Below, piece after piece: positions 41,700 through 54,941 of a stretch of DNA of 64,000 nt (within the stretch, counting starts at the first letter, position 1; every line of letters begins with the position of its first letter). The stretch is from Olsenella sp. An270 (GTDB lineage Bacteria; Actinomycetota; Coriobacteriia; Coriobacteriales; Atopobiaceae), in NCBI RefSeq assembly GCF_002159735.1, contig NZ_NFJF01000009.1, positions 1-64,000 on the forward strand, written 5' to 3'. The translations under genes were made by a program, and so were the position numbers. Below the pieces are notes generated by a model. That model had not been told where the DNA came from. It worked only from the letters and a program-made list of their open reading frames with translations, and did no database searches.

Positions 41700-42746
41700 C
41701 TAGTCCTGCATCGACTGGCCCGCGTCGCTGGGCGAGGCGCCACGCGTGAGGTGGCGGAAGTTGGCCCAGACGTCAACGAGGCCTGCGATGGTCAATACGA
41801 CGAACTGTACTTCCAGATAGAGCGCAGCCGCGCACACGAGCACCGTGCCGACCGGGCCGAGGCCCTTGTCGCGCGCGACCCAGGCGACGACGGCGAGTCC
41901 CTGCACCGCGAGGGCGATCCTCACGGACATGGCGACGTTCGCCGAGAGGGCGAGCGCGACCTGGGACACCGCCCCGTCGACGGAGAGCGCGAGCGCGATG
42001 CCGGCGACGGACGCCACGAAGACCGCGACCACCCACAGGGGCAGGTCGAAGTCAGCGAGGAGCGGGGGACGGGTGACCGTGCCGTTCGCGGCCCTCGACG
42101 CGACGAGCGCGCCGACAAGCGACGAGACGCACGAGGCGGTGGCGGCCATCACGTAGGCCACGGGCCACAGCAGGCCCAACACCGCAAACACCGCCCCAAC
42201 CTGGTCTGCGGCGCCCGTCAGGTCGACGAGCTGCTGCCGGTAGGCGTCGAGAAGGGACTCGATGCCGGCGGACAGCGTGGTTCCGCTGGCCAGGGCGACG
42301 AGCTCGTCGGCGCCGATGAGCGCGAGCGCGGCGACGGCGACGGTGGCGCACAGGGCGCCGGGAGTCAGCCGACGGGCCGCGACGAGCTCGCAGACGGCAA
42401 CGGCGACGAGGCAGGCGGCGACGGCGGAGACCACCGTCGAGACGCCACCCGCGAGCGCCAGCGCCGCAGCGGGGACGAGCGTGGCGGCCAGACACGAGAC
42501 CCGGGAGCGGAGGCCACCCGTCGGGGCGACGGAGAGGTACCCGTAGCCCACGAAGGCGGGCCCGACGAAGGAGAGCGTCGAGCTTGCCACCGCACCGCCG
42601 AGCGCGCAGAAGAAGATCCCGGCGAGAAGCGACGGAGCGCCGCTCCTCTCGCCGCCGGTGCGAGGCATGACGCCCCGTCCCTCGCGCGCTGCCCCCGAGA
42701 CGCCCTGCGGCACCGGGGGTCGGTCGTTGTTGGTCCAGCCGGTCAT
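41700..42746 (-). CDS. DUF2232 (YybS-like) multi-pass membrane protein
   Basis: 348 residues. A hydrophilic stretch (1-40), then about eight membrane helices (LLAGIFFCALGGAVASSTLS, LVPAAALALAGGVSTVVSAV and others to about 325). Position between rpsR and rplI is where many Gram-positive genomes carry a YybS/DUF2232 gene, which supports the assignment. Function unknown. No good ribosome site before the ATG at 42746 (TTCTATCTTCCG region); a start at an internal ATG (MPRTGGERSG) is possible. Confidence 0.7.
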   Translation of the reverse strand: MTGWTNNDRPPVPQGVSGAAREGRGVMPRTGGERSGAPSLLAGIFFCALGGAVASSTLSFVGPAFVGYGYLSVAPTGGLRSRVSCLAATLVPAAALALAGGVSTVVSAVAACLVAVAVCELVAARRLTPGALCATVAVAALALIGADELVALASGTTLSAGIESLLDAYRQQLVDLTGAADQVGAVFAVLGLLWPVAYVMAATASCVSSLVGALVASRAANGTVTRPPLLADFDLPLWVVAVFVASVAGIALALSVDGAVSQVALALSANVAMSVRIALAVQGLAVVAWVARDKGLGPVGTVLVCAAALYLEVQFVVLTIAGLVDVWANFRHLTRGASPSDAGQSMQD

Positions 42747-42770
42747 TGGCTGCGTTCTATCTTCCGCGAA

Positions 42771-43043
42771 CTAGCCGCGGTTACGACCGCCGCGGCTGGA
42801 GACCACGGGGACCGTGTAGGGGAGAAGCGCCATCTCACGGGCGCGCTTGATGGCAAGCGCGATGTCGTGCTGGTGCTGCGTGCAGGCGCCAGTGACGCGA
42901 CGCGGCTTGATCTTGCCGCGGTCGGTCATGTACTTGCGGAGGAGCTGCACATCCTTGTAGTCGATGTACTCGGTCTCCTCCTTGCAGAACTGGCAGTACT
43001 TGCGACGCGGCTGGCGCTGAAAATCCTGCTTCTGCTGAGCCAT
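42771..43043 (-). CDS. rpsR: 30S ribosomal protein S18
   Basis: 90 residues. [20 protein letters not shown] and [19 protein letters not shown], then [20 protein letters not shown] are S18 signatures. CxxC-type zinc residues (CQFC) are retained, so this is the zinc-binding form. Operon partner of rpsF and ssb. Confidence 0.97.
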   Translation of the reverse strand: MAQQKQDFQRQPRRKYCQFCKEETEYIDYKDVQLLRKYMTDRGKIKPRRVTGACTQHQHDIALAIKRAREMALLPYTVPVVSSRGGRNRG

Positions 43044-43085
43044 GTCTTCTTGCCTTTCTGTTGGCGACGCGGGGCCGCCGGATGG

Positions 43086-43556
43086 TTAGAACGGGATGTC
43101 CTCGTCGTAGACCTCGGCCGACGGCGGGGTCTGGACGGGCGCGGCGTAGTTCGGCTGCGGTGCGGCAGCGGGGGCGACGTAGCTGGGCGCGTCCTGCTGG
43201 AACGCCGGCGCGCCACCCTGCTGGCTCCTCGACGAGAGGAACTCCACCTCGTCGACGACGACCTCGAGCTTGCTGCGCTTCTGTCCGTCCTTCGTCTCCC
43301 AGGAGCTGTAGCGAAGCTTGCCCTCAACGGCAACCTTCGAGCCCTTGGAGAGGAAGCGGGAGAGCGGTTCGGCGCGGGCGCCGAAGACGACGCAGTCGAC
43401 GAAGTTGGGGTAGTCCTCCCACTCGCCGCTCTGCGGGTTGCGCCTACGGTCGTTCACGGCGACGCCGAACGAGAGGATCGACGTGCCGGCGCCGGTGACG
43501 CGCAGCTCGGGGTCGCGGGTCAGGTTGCCCGAGATGTTCACCCTGTTGATGCTCAT
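43086..43556 (-). CDS. ssb: Single-stranded DNA-binding protein
   Basis: 156 residues. OB-fold at 1-105 (SINRVNISGNLTRDPELRVT, FVDCVVFGARAEPLSRFL), a Pro/Ala/Gln linker, and the conserved acidic tip EDIPF for partner binding. Between rpsF and rpsR as usual. Confidence 0.97.
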   Translation of the reverse strand: MSINRVNISGNLTRDPELRVTGAGTSILSFGVAVNDRRRNPQSGEWEDYPNFVDCVVFGARAEPLSRFLSKGSKVAVEGKLRYSSWETKDGQKRSKLEVVVDEVEFLSSRSQQGGAPAFQQDAPSYVAPAAAPQPNYAAPVQTPPSAEVYDEDIPF

Positions 43557-43598
43557 GGTCTCGCTCCCTCCTGCGGGCGCTTGCCCGCACTTCCATGC

Positions 43599-43889
43599 CT
43601 ACTCCTTGTCGGCGCGGCGCACGATCATGTGACGCTTGACAGCGTCGTTGATGCGCAGAACTCGGTCGAGCTCGGCGATCACCGTGGGATCTGCGTGGAA
43701 GTTGATGAGGGTGTAGTCGCCCTCCGTGAGATCGTCGACCTCAAAGGCGAGCTTGCGCTTGCCCCAGTCCTCGACGTTGTCAACCTTGCCGGTCTCGCCG
43801 AGCGCAACCTCGATGCGCTTCATGACGGCGGCACGAGTCTCCTCGTTGCACGTGGGGTCGACAAAATACAGCAGTTCATAGGCCTTCAT
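43599..43889 (-). CDS. rpsF: 30S ribosomal protein S6
   Basis: 96 residues; ATG with GAGGAGGTG upstream. MKAYELLYFVDPTCNEETRA and DWGKRKLAFEVDDLTEGDYT match S6. First gene of its operon; a possible -10 (TATGAT, 43962-43967 on the minus strand) lies about 75 bp upstream. Confidence 0.96.
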   Translation of the reverse strand: MKAYELLYFVDPTCNEETRAAVMKRIEVALGETGKVDNVEDWGKRKLAFEVDDLTEGDYTLINFHADPTVIAELDRVLRINDAVKRHMIVRRADKE

Positions 43890-43961
43890 GTGTTTCACCT
43901 CCTCTGGGCTAATGGCCCCGGGTCGTGAAGGACGCCCGGAGCAGGAAAGGTCCGGCGAAGC

Positions 43962-43967
43962 ATCATA
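43962..43967 (-). promoter_or_regulatory. Candidate -10 box of the rpsF operon
   Basis: TATGAT on the minus strand in an AT-richer patch; no clear -35 (best TTTAGC about 18 bp upstream). Distance to the rpsF start is about 73 bp. Confidence 0.35.
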
Positions 43968-44098
43968 GCACATGATGGCTACCTGCTAAAACCTTCCACA
44001 TCCCGTTGCAGGGGATGGTAGGCGCAGGACCTGACACCAACTGCCTCGATGGCGTGCCGTGGGCTGTCATCTGGCTAACAACGGCAAGGTCATAACGC

Positions 44099-44134
44099 GT
44101 GCGGCGCCGCACCATCCCTGATGCGGCGCCGCAC
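44099..44134 (-). terminator. Candidate terminator of the DUF4013 gene
   Basis: A 13-bp perfect GC-only-type stem (44099-44111 with 44122-44134) and a 10-base loop, 28 bp after the stop codon. No T-tract. Confidence 0.6.
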
Positions 44135-44161
44135 GGCGACACGGTTTCTCCACGAATGGGA

Positions 44162-45148
44162 CTACTGCGGGAGCTGGTCCTCGCCGTCCTTCTCGGCCTC
44201 TCCGGGCTCGGGCTCGGCGGGGGTGACGGCCTCCTCGGGCGTGGTCTCGACCGGCTCGGCGAGGCCCATCGGCTCCGGGTCGGGCGCGGGCGAGGGCTCG
44301 GCGGGCTGCGCCGTGGGCGCCGTGCCGGGGAGCGGGTCCTCCTCGCGGCCCCAGGCGGGCACGTTGAACTGGCGCATCCAGAGCGCGACCGCGGTGTAGC
44401 CGAGCATCATCATCACGACCGAGTACGCGGCGGACAGCACGAACCCCACCACGATCCACGGGCCGAGCGCCCCGAGGATCGTGACGACGATCTCAAAGAA
44501 GACGGCCATCCGGGTGGAGTCGGACATGATGGCGTCGAACTCGGCCACGTAGTCGGCGAAGTAGACGATCTGCGGGATGAGCGTCCCGAGCGCCAGCAGC
44601 ATGATCAGCGCGCTGACCACCCAGAAGATCGCGGCGCCGGCCATCTGCATGCCAAAGATCCGGACGAGGCCGGCCACGTCGCTTCTCACCATCTGCCAGA
44701 TGGTGGGCACGCGCAGCCCGGCAACGATCCTCTGGTAGATGGTCGCGCGCAGGGCGGCGACCATGATCATGATGCCGAGGGCGATCGAGAAGATCGTCCA
44801 CGCGAAGACCAGCAGCGGGCCAAAAAGCGGGACCATGGCGAGCAGGCCCAGGATGATCGAGTTTGCGATGCTCCAGACCACCGTCACGACGAAGACGCGC
44901 CAGCCGCTGGCGATGCAGGCGCCCACCCGCACGTTCTTCTGCTTGGGCGACGAGGTCACGCCCCACGCGGTGAGGCGCGCCCACTCCGCGACGTAGCCCA
45001 TCACGCCGAGCAGGCCCACGATGGGGACAAGCGTGGCGGCGATCATGGCGAGGATCGGCTTGATCCAGCCGCGGTCACGCGTGAGCAGGGCCCAGGAGCG
45101 GGCGAAGTAGCGGTCGGGCCTGAAGCCCTCGAGGTCGGCGTCGTTCAT
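44162..45148 (-). CDS. DUF4013-like multi-pass membrane protein
   Basis: 328 residues; ATG with AAGGGA upstream. MNDADLEGFRPDRYFARSWA leads into six or so membrane helices (about 28-265) in the loose pattern of DUF4013 proteins, with a Pro/Glu-rich cytoplasmic tail (about 275-328, GTAPTAQPAEPSPAPDPEP). Role unknown. Two serine tRNA genes lie directly upstream on the same strand. Confidence 0.7.
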   Translation of the reverse strand: MNDADLEGFRPDRYFARSWALLTRDRGWIKPILAMIAATLVPIVGLLGVMGYVAEWARLTAWGVTSSPKQKNVRVGACIASGWRVFVVTVVWSIANSIILGLLAMVPLFGPLLVFAWTIFSIALGIMIMVAALRATIYQRIVAGLRVPTIWQMVRSDVAGLVRIFGMQMAGAAIFWVVSALIMLLALGTLIPQIVYFADYVAEFDAIMSDSTRMAVFFEIVVTILGALGPWIVVGFVLSAAYSVVMMMLGYTAVALWMRQFNVPAWGREEDPLPGTAPTAQPAEPSPAPDPEPMGLAEPVETTPEEAVTPAEPEPGEAEKDGEDQLPQ

Positions 45149-45256
45149 CGTGTGTTCCCTTCGCGTTGGCCTGTCTGTAGGGTACCCCAGCCGCGCCGGG
45201 CCCGAGCCGCCGCGGCAACAAAAAACCGGCCCCGTGGGACCGGTCGTTGCGTGCGA

Positions 45257-45346
45257 TGGCGGAGGAGGAGGGATTCGAACCCTCGTACCCCCGAAGGGGT
45301 AAACGGTTTTCGAGACCGCCGCATTCAACCACTCTGCCACCCCTCC
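45257..45346 (-). tRNA. tRNA-Ser (CGA)
   Basis: 90 nt with encoded CCA. Long variable arm (TACCCCTTCGGGGGTA), anticodon CGA in the loop CTCGAAA, TTCGAATCC in the T arm; acceptor GGAGGGG with CCTCC. Reads UCG. Confidence 0.95.
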
Positions 45347-45385
45347 GAAGGGTGACGTGGCCCCTTGCGGGGCCACGGAAAGTGC

Positions 45386-45476
45386 TGGCGGAGAGTCAGG
45401 GATTTGAACCCTGGAGACGCTTTAGGCGCCTACACGATTTCCAATCGTGCTCCTTCGGCCACTCGGACAACTCTCC
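45386..45476 (-). tRNA. tRNA-Ser (GGA)
   Basis: 91 nt with encoded CCA. Acceptor GGAGAG/CTCTCC, anticodon GGA in the loop TTGGAAA, long variable arm (GTAGGCGCCTAAAGCGTC), TTCAAATCC T loop. Reads UCC and UCU. Confidence 0.95.
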
Positions 45477-45611
45477 GTGAAATGGTGCAGCGGTCAGTAT
45501 AGCGTATGTCGCGCGGGCACGCGAGGGGGAAATCGGAATTCCCATCGCAGAACGCTCCCGCGTGCGCGACAATGGGCGGGCCCGACCCTTCCCAGACACC
45601 GAGGAGCACCC

Positions 45612-46343
45612 GTGCCCGAGCTGTTCTCAACCTATCCCGAGCTGGCCGCCGTCTCGCTGCCCACGTGGGTCGACCTCGCATCCGTGATCGTGGGCTCGGC
45701 CGGCGGCGTCGCCGTGGCGCGGGCGCGACACCTTGACGCCGTGGGCTTTGTGGGGCTGGCGCTCCTGTGCGGGCTGGGCGGCGGCCTCATCCGCGACGTC
45801 ATGATGCAGGTGGGCAGCGTCTACATGCTGGACTCGCCGTTCGCGATCCCGGCGAGCGTGGCGACGGCCCTCGTGGCCTTCCTCTTCCCGCAGCCGCTCG
45901 ACCGCGCCGGGAGCCTGCTCGAGTGGCTGGACATCGCCGCGGTCGCGCTCTTTGCGCTCGTGGGCTGCGACAAGGCGCTGGTGCACGGCCTGCACCTCGC
46001 ATCGTGCCTGCTCATGGGCATCATGACCGGCGTCGGCGGCGGCATGCTGCGCGACGTGTTCCTCGGCGAGGTCCCGCGCATCTTCCAGCGCTCCAACCTC
46101 TACGCCGTCTGCGCGCTCGCCGGCAGCGCAGCCTACTACGCCGCCGTGATGGGGCTCTCGATGAGCAAGCTCTGGGCGGGACTGCTGTGCGTCTCGGTGA
46201 CGATCGGCCTGCGCCGCTGGTCGCTGCGCTTTGACGTGCAGACGCCGGCCGACGTCGACCTCGGACCGCGCGTGAGCGCGCCGGTCCGCCGGGCCGCGCG
46301 CCTCGTGCGCATCACAAGGCGCCGCGCCGAGCGGCGCCGCTAG
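45612..46343 (+). CDS. TRIC-type (UPF0126) cation channel family protein
   Basis: 243 residues; GTG with GAGGAG upstream. Two repeated three-helix UPF0126 units with the hallmark glycine/arginine motifs: GLGGGLIRDVMM and GVGGGMLRDVFLGEVPRIF. The tail (about 210-243) is basic. Family members are trimeric potassium-type channels. Convergent with typA. Confidence 0.82.
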   Translation: MPELFSTYPELAAVSLPTWVDLASVIVGSAGGVAVARARHLDAVGFVGLALLCGLGGGLIRDVMMQVGSVYMLDSPFAIPASVATALVAFLFPQPLDRAGSLLEWLDIAAVALFALVGCDKALVHGLHLASCLLMGIMTGVGGGMLRDVFLGEVPRIFQRSNLYAVCALAGSAAYYAAVMGLSMSKLWAGLLCVSVTIGLRRWSLRFDVQTPADVDLGPRVSAPVRRAARLVRITRRRAERRR

Positions 46344-46348
46344 GCTCG

Positions 46349-48187
<1,839 letters not shown>

Positions 48188-48205
48188 GGGTCCCTCTCGC
48201 CTCTG

Positions 48206-48251
48206 TTCAGCCGGCCCACATCGGCCGGCGGTTCCGTATTTTCGCCATACG
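48206..48251. promoter_or_regulatory. Two small hairpins upstream of typA
   Basis: CCGGCC/GGCCGG arms (about 48209-48226) and CCGTAT/ATACGG arms (about 48232-48251). They lie in the leader or promoter of typA, and could also end the convergent-side transcript of the next gene, whose stop is at 48257. Confidence 0.4.
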
Positions 48252-48256
48252 GTACT

Positions 48257-48679
48257 TTACAGCAGCAGGGGCACCTCTCCGGCCGGCGCGGGGTCGGTCC
48301 ACGTGAAACCATCACCAGTGCCAATGCCGTCCACGAGCGAGTACGCGGAGTACGAGCGCCAGCCGCGCTCGCCAAACTCGAGGAGCAGGGCGTCGGCGAA
48401 GCCCTCTCCCTCGGCCTCGACCGCGCCCTCGTAGACGATCGCGCAGCGACGGGCGCCCGCGACCTGTCCCACCTTAGCGCGTGCGGCCTCCAGGCAGGCC
48501 TCCTCGCCATCGTCGGAGAACTCGTAGCTCGTTATCTCGCCGGAGTCGTCCTGCACGGCGAGGAGAACACAGAAGGGGTCCCCGGCGGCGAGCATGTCCA
48601 GCGCGTCGCCCATGAGCGTGCTCGCCAGCTCGTCGGTCTGCGGCGAGACGCCATCGCGCAGCTCGTCACTCTCGGCCAT
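48257..48679 (-). CDS. Hypothetical protein
   Basis: 140 residues; ATG with GAGGAGGGG upstream. Soluble, strongly acidic. TLMGDALDMLAAGDPFCVLL and DDSGEITSYEFSDDGEEACL, then ARRCAIVYEGAVEAEGEGFA; the pattern suggests a small alpha-beta domain but I recognise no family. The following 60 bp hold the small hairpins before typA. Confidence 0.65.
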   Translation of the reverse strand: MAESDELRDGVSPQTDELASTLMGDALDMLAAGDPFCVLLAVQDDSGEITSYEFSDDGEEACLEAARAKVGQVAGARRCAIVYEGAVEAEGEGFADALLLEFGERGWRSYSAYSLVDGIGTGDGFTWTDPAPAGEVPLLL

Positions 48680-48791
48680 GTCCCCTCCTCGTGCCCGGAT
48701 TTCTGCTGAGATGATACCGCAGAGGGCTGGACCGGCGCATAAAAGCCTCGCTCGTGCAGCACAAGGCCCCGTTTCGAAAACAAAATGCCCA

Positions 48792-48914
48792 TTCGTGTAG
48801 CGTTGTTTTGCCCCTCGGAGGGCCCTCACAGGACCCTCGCGCTGAGTTTTCGCAGGAAACGATATCAACTATAGAATCACAATCTCGGTTTTGCCCGTTT
48901 TTACGCTACACGAA
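48792..48914. repeat. 12-bp inverted repeat with internal direct repeats
   Basis: TTCGTGTAGCGT (48792-48803) is the exact complement of 48903-48914, 99 bp apart. Inside, GTTTTGCCC occurs twice in direct order (48805-48813 and 48888-48896). The stretch separates the acidic hypothetical gene from the tRNA-Ala gene, and is AT-richer than its surroundings. Confidence 0.6.
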
Positions 48915-49022
48915 CGCGGTTTTTGATTTCAGATGGGGCGTAATGCAGCACGAGCGGCCAAATTATGCAAAGTCGGGCTGCAGGAACAAAAACCGGGGCC
49001 CGCGGGCCCCGGAACCATTGCA

Positions 49023-49098
49023 TGGTGGAGACGATGGGGATCGAACCCACGACCTCAGGCTTGCAAAGCCCGCGCTCTCCCAACTGAGCTACGTCCCC
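49023..49098 (-). tRNA. tRNA-Ala (TGC)
   Basis: 76 nt with CCA. GGGGACGTAGCTCAG at the 5' end, anticodon TGC in the loop TTTGCAA, GGTTCGATCC T arm. Not part of an rRNA operon here. Confidence 0.96.
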
Positions 49099-49113
49099 GA
49101 CAGGTAATAATAA

Positions 49114-49149
49114 TCGCCCCAGCGGCGACTCGGCTAACGCTGGGGCGAC
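49114..49149 (-). terminator. Hairpin between tRNA-Ile and tRNA-Ala
   Basis: CGCCCCAGCG (about 49115-49124) pairs with CGCTGGGGCG (about 49139-49148). Read on the minus strand it is followed by ATTATTATTAC. It may be a weak terminator or a processing hairpin between the two tRNAs. Confidence 0.5.
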
Positions 49150-49162
49150 TATTGTCAGGAAG

Positions 49163-49239
49163 TGGTGGGCCTGACAAGGTTCGAACTTGTGACCTCCCGG
49201 TTATCAGCCGGACGCTCTGACCAACTGAGCTACAGGCCC
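49163..49239 (-). tRNA. tRNA-Ile (GAT)
   Basis: 77 nt with CCA. GGGCCTGTAGCTCAG 5' end, anticodon GAT in the loop CTGATAA, GTTCGAACC T arm. Lies 64 bp upstream of tRNA-Ala on the same strand. Confidence 0.96.
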
Positions 49240-49378
49240 AACGCAAGGAGATATATTACACAGCCCCCCGCACGCGGTCAACGCTTTTTTTGCAATTTCC
49301 TGACGAAGTTGTCGGACAGGTTGCGCGGCGTCGACTATTGGGTAGGATAACCGAGCAAGGAAGTTGGAGAGGAGCGCC

Positions 49379-49915
49379 GTGCCGCTGAGGAAGATGGACA
49401 TAGAGAGCGTCATCGTCGGCGAGGGTCCGATCGCCTCGCTCGTCGTGCTTCGTGCGCACGGCGAGGTGGGCGACGATGCCTCGCGGCAGCTCCCCATCCG
49501 CATCGGCTCGTTCGAGGCGACCGCCATCACGATGGGCGTCCACAGCCGCCCGGGCGGGCGCCCCATGACGCACGACCTCCTCGGCTCCGCGATCTCCGAG
49601 CTCGGGGCGCGCGTCGTCGACGTTCGCATCACGGCCGTGCAGGGGACCACGTTCTTCGCACAGGTCGTGCTGGAGCGCGAGGACGGCGAGCGCGTCTACC
49701 TGGACGCCCGCCCGTCCGATGCGCTCGCGCTCGCGGTGCGCGCGGGAGTCTCGGTCTACGCCGACGAGTCGGTGCTCGACGCGGCCGCCATGCCCGACTT
49801 CCGCGGCGTCGAGCGTGACGAGGAGGCCCACGAGCTCGAGGAGTTCCACGCCTTCGTCGAGGGCCTCTCCCCCGAGGACTTCAACGTCGCCCCCGACAAG
49901 AAGGACGGCGAGTAG
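49379..49915 (+). CDS. Bifunctional nuclease (DUF151) family protein
   Basis: 178 residues; GTG with GGAGAGGAG upstream. LPIRIGSFEATAITMGVHSR, PMTHDLLGSAISELGARVVD and VYLDARPSDALALAVRAGVS are the DUF151/BFN signatures; an acidic helical tail follows (VERDEEAHELEEFHAFVEGL). Family members have weak DNase/RNase activity; some are linked to stress. It faces gyrA across a shared terminator. Confidence 0.85.
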   Translation: MPLRKMDIESVIVGEGPIASLVVLRAHGEVGDDASRQLPIRIGSFEATAITMGVHSRPGGRPMTHDLLGSAISELGARVVDVRITAVQGTTFFAQVVLEREDGERVYLDARPSDALALAVRAGVSVYADESVLDAAAMPDFRGVERDEEAHELEEFHAFVEGLSPEDFNVAPDKKDGE

Positions 49916-49948
49916 CCCTTCCACCACAACCAGCCAGCAAGAGAAAGA

Positions 49949-49975
49949 GCGCCCGCGGAGTCTCTCCGCGGGCGC
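49949..49975. terminator. Bidirectional terminator between the bifunctional nuclease gene and gyrA
   Basis: A 12-bp perfect stem (49949-49960 with 49964-49975), loop TCT. On the plus strand it is followed by CCTCCTTCTTACT; on the minus strand by TCTTTCTCTTGC. Confidence 0.85.
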
Positions 49976-49983
49976 CCTCCTTC

Positions 49984-52725
<2,742 letters not shown>

Positions 52726-52782
52726 GTGTGGCCTTTCTCTTTGGGTGAGACAAAGGGGACAGGTTCCTTTGTCTCATTTCGG

Positions 52783-54822
52783 TTAGGCGTCGAGGAAGCG
52801 GGCGTCGTGCGCGTGCTTCTCGATGTAGTCGCGGCGGTACTCGACCTGGTTGCCCATGAGCTCGCGCACGGCGCGGTCGGCCATGGCGGCGTCCTCGATG
52901 GTCACGCGCTGCAGGATGCGCGTCTTGGGGTCCATCGTCGTGGAGGCGAGCTGCTTGGGGTCCATCTCGCCCAGGCCCTTGTAGCGCTGGACCGAGTAGC
53001 CCTTGCGGCGGCGTCCCGAGCCCTTGATCGCAGCCTGGGACTTGGCGCCGTCCTCGTCCTCCTCGTTGGGGTTGAGCCCGAGCTCGCGGATCGAGCGGTT
53101 GAGGATCTCGTCCTCGGGGGTCTTGCCGTCGGGGTAGACGTAGTGGATCTTGTTGCGCACCTTGATGCCAAAGATCGGCGGCGTGGCGATGTAGACGTAG
53201 CCGGCGTCGATCAGCGGGCGCATGTACTTGTAGAAGAAGGTCATCAGCAGGATGCGGATGTGCGCGCCGTCGACGTCGGCGTCGGTCATGATGATGATCT
53301 TGTGGTAGCGGGCCTTCGTGATGTCGAAGTCGCCGCCGTCGCCGGAGCCGGTGGTCACGCCGGTACCGATGGCGGTGATGAGCGCCTGGATCGTGTCGGA
53401 CGAGAAGGCGCGGTGGTCGCCCACGCGCTCCACGTTCAAGATCTTGCCGCGCAGCGGCAGGATGGCCTGGATGTCGCGACGACGACCGTCCTTGGCCGAG
53501 CCGCCTGCGGAGTCGCCCTCGACGATGAAGAGCTCGGTCATCTCGGGGTCGCGGACGGAGCAGTCGGCCAGCTTGCCGGGGAGCGCCGCGCTCTCGAGCA
53601 GGCTCTTGCGGCGGGTGGCCTGGCGCGCCTTCTGCGCGGCGAGGCGGCCCTTGGCGGCCTGGGAGGCCTTCTTGAGGATCTCCTTGGCCTGGTTGGGGTG
53701 CTCCTCGAGGTACTCGGCCATGCCCTGCGACACGATGCGGTTCACGAGCGTGCGCATGTAGGAGCTGCCGAGCTTGGCCTTGGTCTGGCCCTCGAACTGC
53801 GGGTCGGGCAGCTTGACGGAGATGACCGCCGTGAGGCCCTCGCGGATGTCGCCGCCCTCGAGGTTGGGGTCCTTCTCCTTGATGATGTTCTGGCGACGGC
53901 CGTAGTCGTTGATCACCTTGGTGAGGGCGGTACGGAAGCCCTCGAGGTGCATGCCGCCCTCCTCGGTGTAGATGTCGTTGGCGAAGGAGAGCGTGCGCTC
54001 CGAGTAGCCGGTGTTCCACTGCAGGGACACCTCGACCTCGCCCATCTGCGACTCGGGCGCGTCCGCGGCGGAGCGGCCCTCGATGTAGATCGGGCGGGAG
54101 AGGCCGGGCAGGATGTCCTTCTCGGAGTTGAGGAACTTCACGAAGTCGATGATGCCGCCGGCGTAGCAGAACTCGTCGGTGCGCGGCACCAGCTCGCGCT
54201 CGTCCACCAGCACGATCTTGAGGTTCTTGTTAAGGAACGCCGTCTCCTGCAGGTGGTCGTGGAGCGTGTCGTAGTCGTAGGTCGTGGTCTCGAAGATCTC
54301 CTCGTCGGGCCAGAACGTGATGGAGGTGCCCGTGGCCTTGGAATTGCCCACGACCTTCATCTTCTGGACGGTCTTGCCGCGCTCGAAGGCCATCTCGTAG
54401 ACCTTGCCGTCGCGGCGGACCTGCGCGACGAGCTTCTTGGAGAGGGCGTTCACGACGGAGACGCCCACGCCGTGGAGGCCGCCGGAGACCTTGTAGGCGT
54501 TGTTGTCAAACTTGCCGCCCGCGTGGAGGATGGTGAGGACCACCTCGAGCGTCGGGATCTTCTTGACGGGGTGCTTCTCCACGGGGATGCCGCGGCCGTT
54601 GTCGTCGACCGTGATCGAGTTGTCTGGGTGGACGGTCACCTTGATCTTGGTGCAGAAGCCGGCCATGGCCTCGTCGACGGAGTTGTCCACGATCTCCCAC
54701 ACCAGGTGGTGCAGGCCGGAGGTGGACGTCGTGCCGATGTACATGCCCGGGCGCTTCCGGACCGCCTCGAGACCCTCGAGGATCTTGATGGACTCCCCGC
54801 CGTAGTCGTTCTTCTTTGCCAC
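52783..54822 (-). CDS. gyrB: DNA gyrase subunit B
   Basis: 679 residues; GTG (VAKKNDYGGESIKILEGLEA) with GGGGAGG upstream. GHKL ATPase (NSVDEAMAGF, DNGRGIPVE, GLHGVGVSVVNAL), transducer, and TOPRIM with EGDSAGGSAKDGRRRDIQAI and DADVDGAHI. Complete C-terminus. An upstream ATG (54879) would add 19 residues without a ribosome site. Confidence 0.96.
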   Translation of the reverse strand: MAKKNDYGGESIKILEGLEAVRKRPGMYIGTTSTSGLHHLVWEIVDNSVDEAMAGFCTKIKVTVHPDNSITVDDNGRGIPVEKHPVKKIPTLEVVLTILHAGGKFDNNAYKVSGGLHGVGVSVVNALSKKLVAQVRRDGKVYEMAFERGKTVQKMKVVGNSKATGTSITFWPDEEIFETTTYDYDTLHDHLQETAFLNKNLKIVLVDERELVPRTDEFCYAGGIIDFVKFLNSEKDILPGLSRPIYIEGRSAADAPESQMGEVEVSLQWNTGYSERTLSFANDIYTEEGGMHLEGFRTALTKVINDYGRRQNIIKEKDPNLEGGDIREGLTAVISVKLPDPQFEGQTKAKLGSSYMRTLVNRIVSQGMAEYLEEHPNQAKEILKKASQAAKGRLAAQKARQATRRKSLLESAALPGKLADCSVRDPEMTELFIVEGDSAGGSAKDGRRRDIQAILPLRGKILNVERVGDHRAFSSDTIQALITAIGTGVTTGSGDGGDFDITKARYHKIIIMTDADVDGAHIRILLMTFFYKYMRPLIDAGYVYIATPPIFGIKVRNKIHYVYPDGKTPEDEILNRSIRELGLNPNEEDEDGAKSQAAIKGSGRRRKGYSVQRYKGLGEMDPKQLASTTMDPKTRILQRVTIEDAAMADRAVRELMGNQVEYRRDYIEKHAHDARFLDA

Positions 54823-54941
54823 GCTCACATCCTCCCCTGTAAGGGCGTATTTTCGCTCGGCCGAAGCCAAAACTAGCATAGACCGAACGATAATAGCGCT
54901 TGTGAGGCTGTGAGAGGCGCTCTGAGGGCGCCCTCAACAAA

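Noticed and set aside
41124-43928. Very long plus-strand open frame opposite rplI-rpsF
   Set aside because: Shadow frame of GC-rich genes; the minus strand encodes clear ribosomal proteins and SSB.
49023-49239. rRNA operon
   Set aside because: No 16S, 23S or 5S sequence flanks the tRNA-Ile/tRNA-Ala pair.
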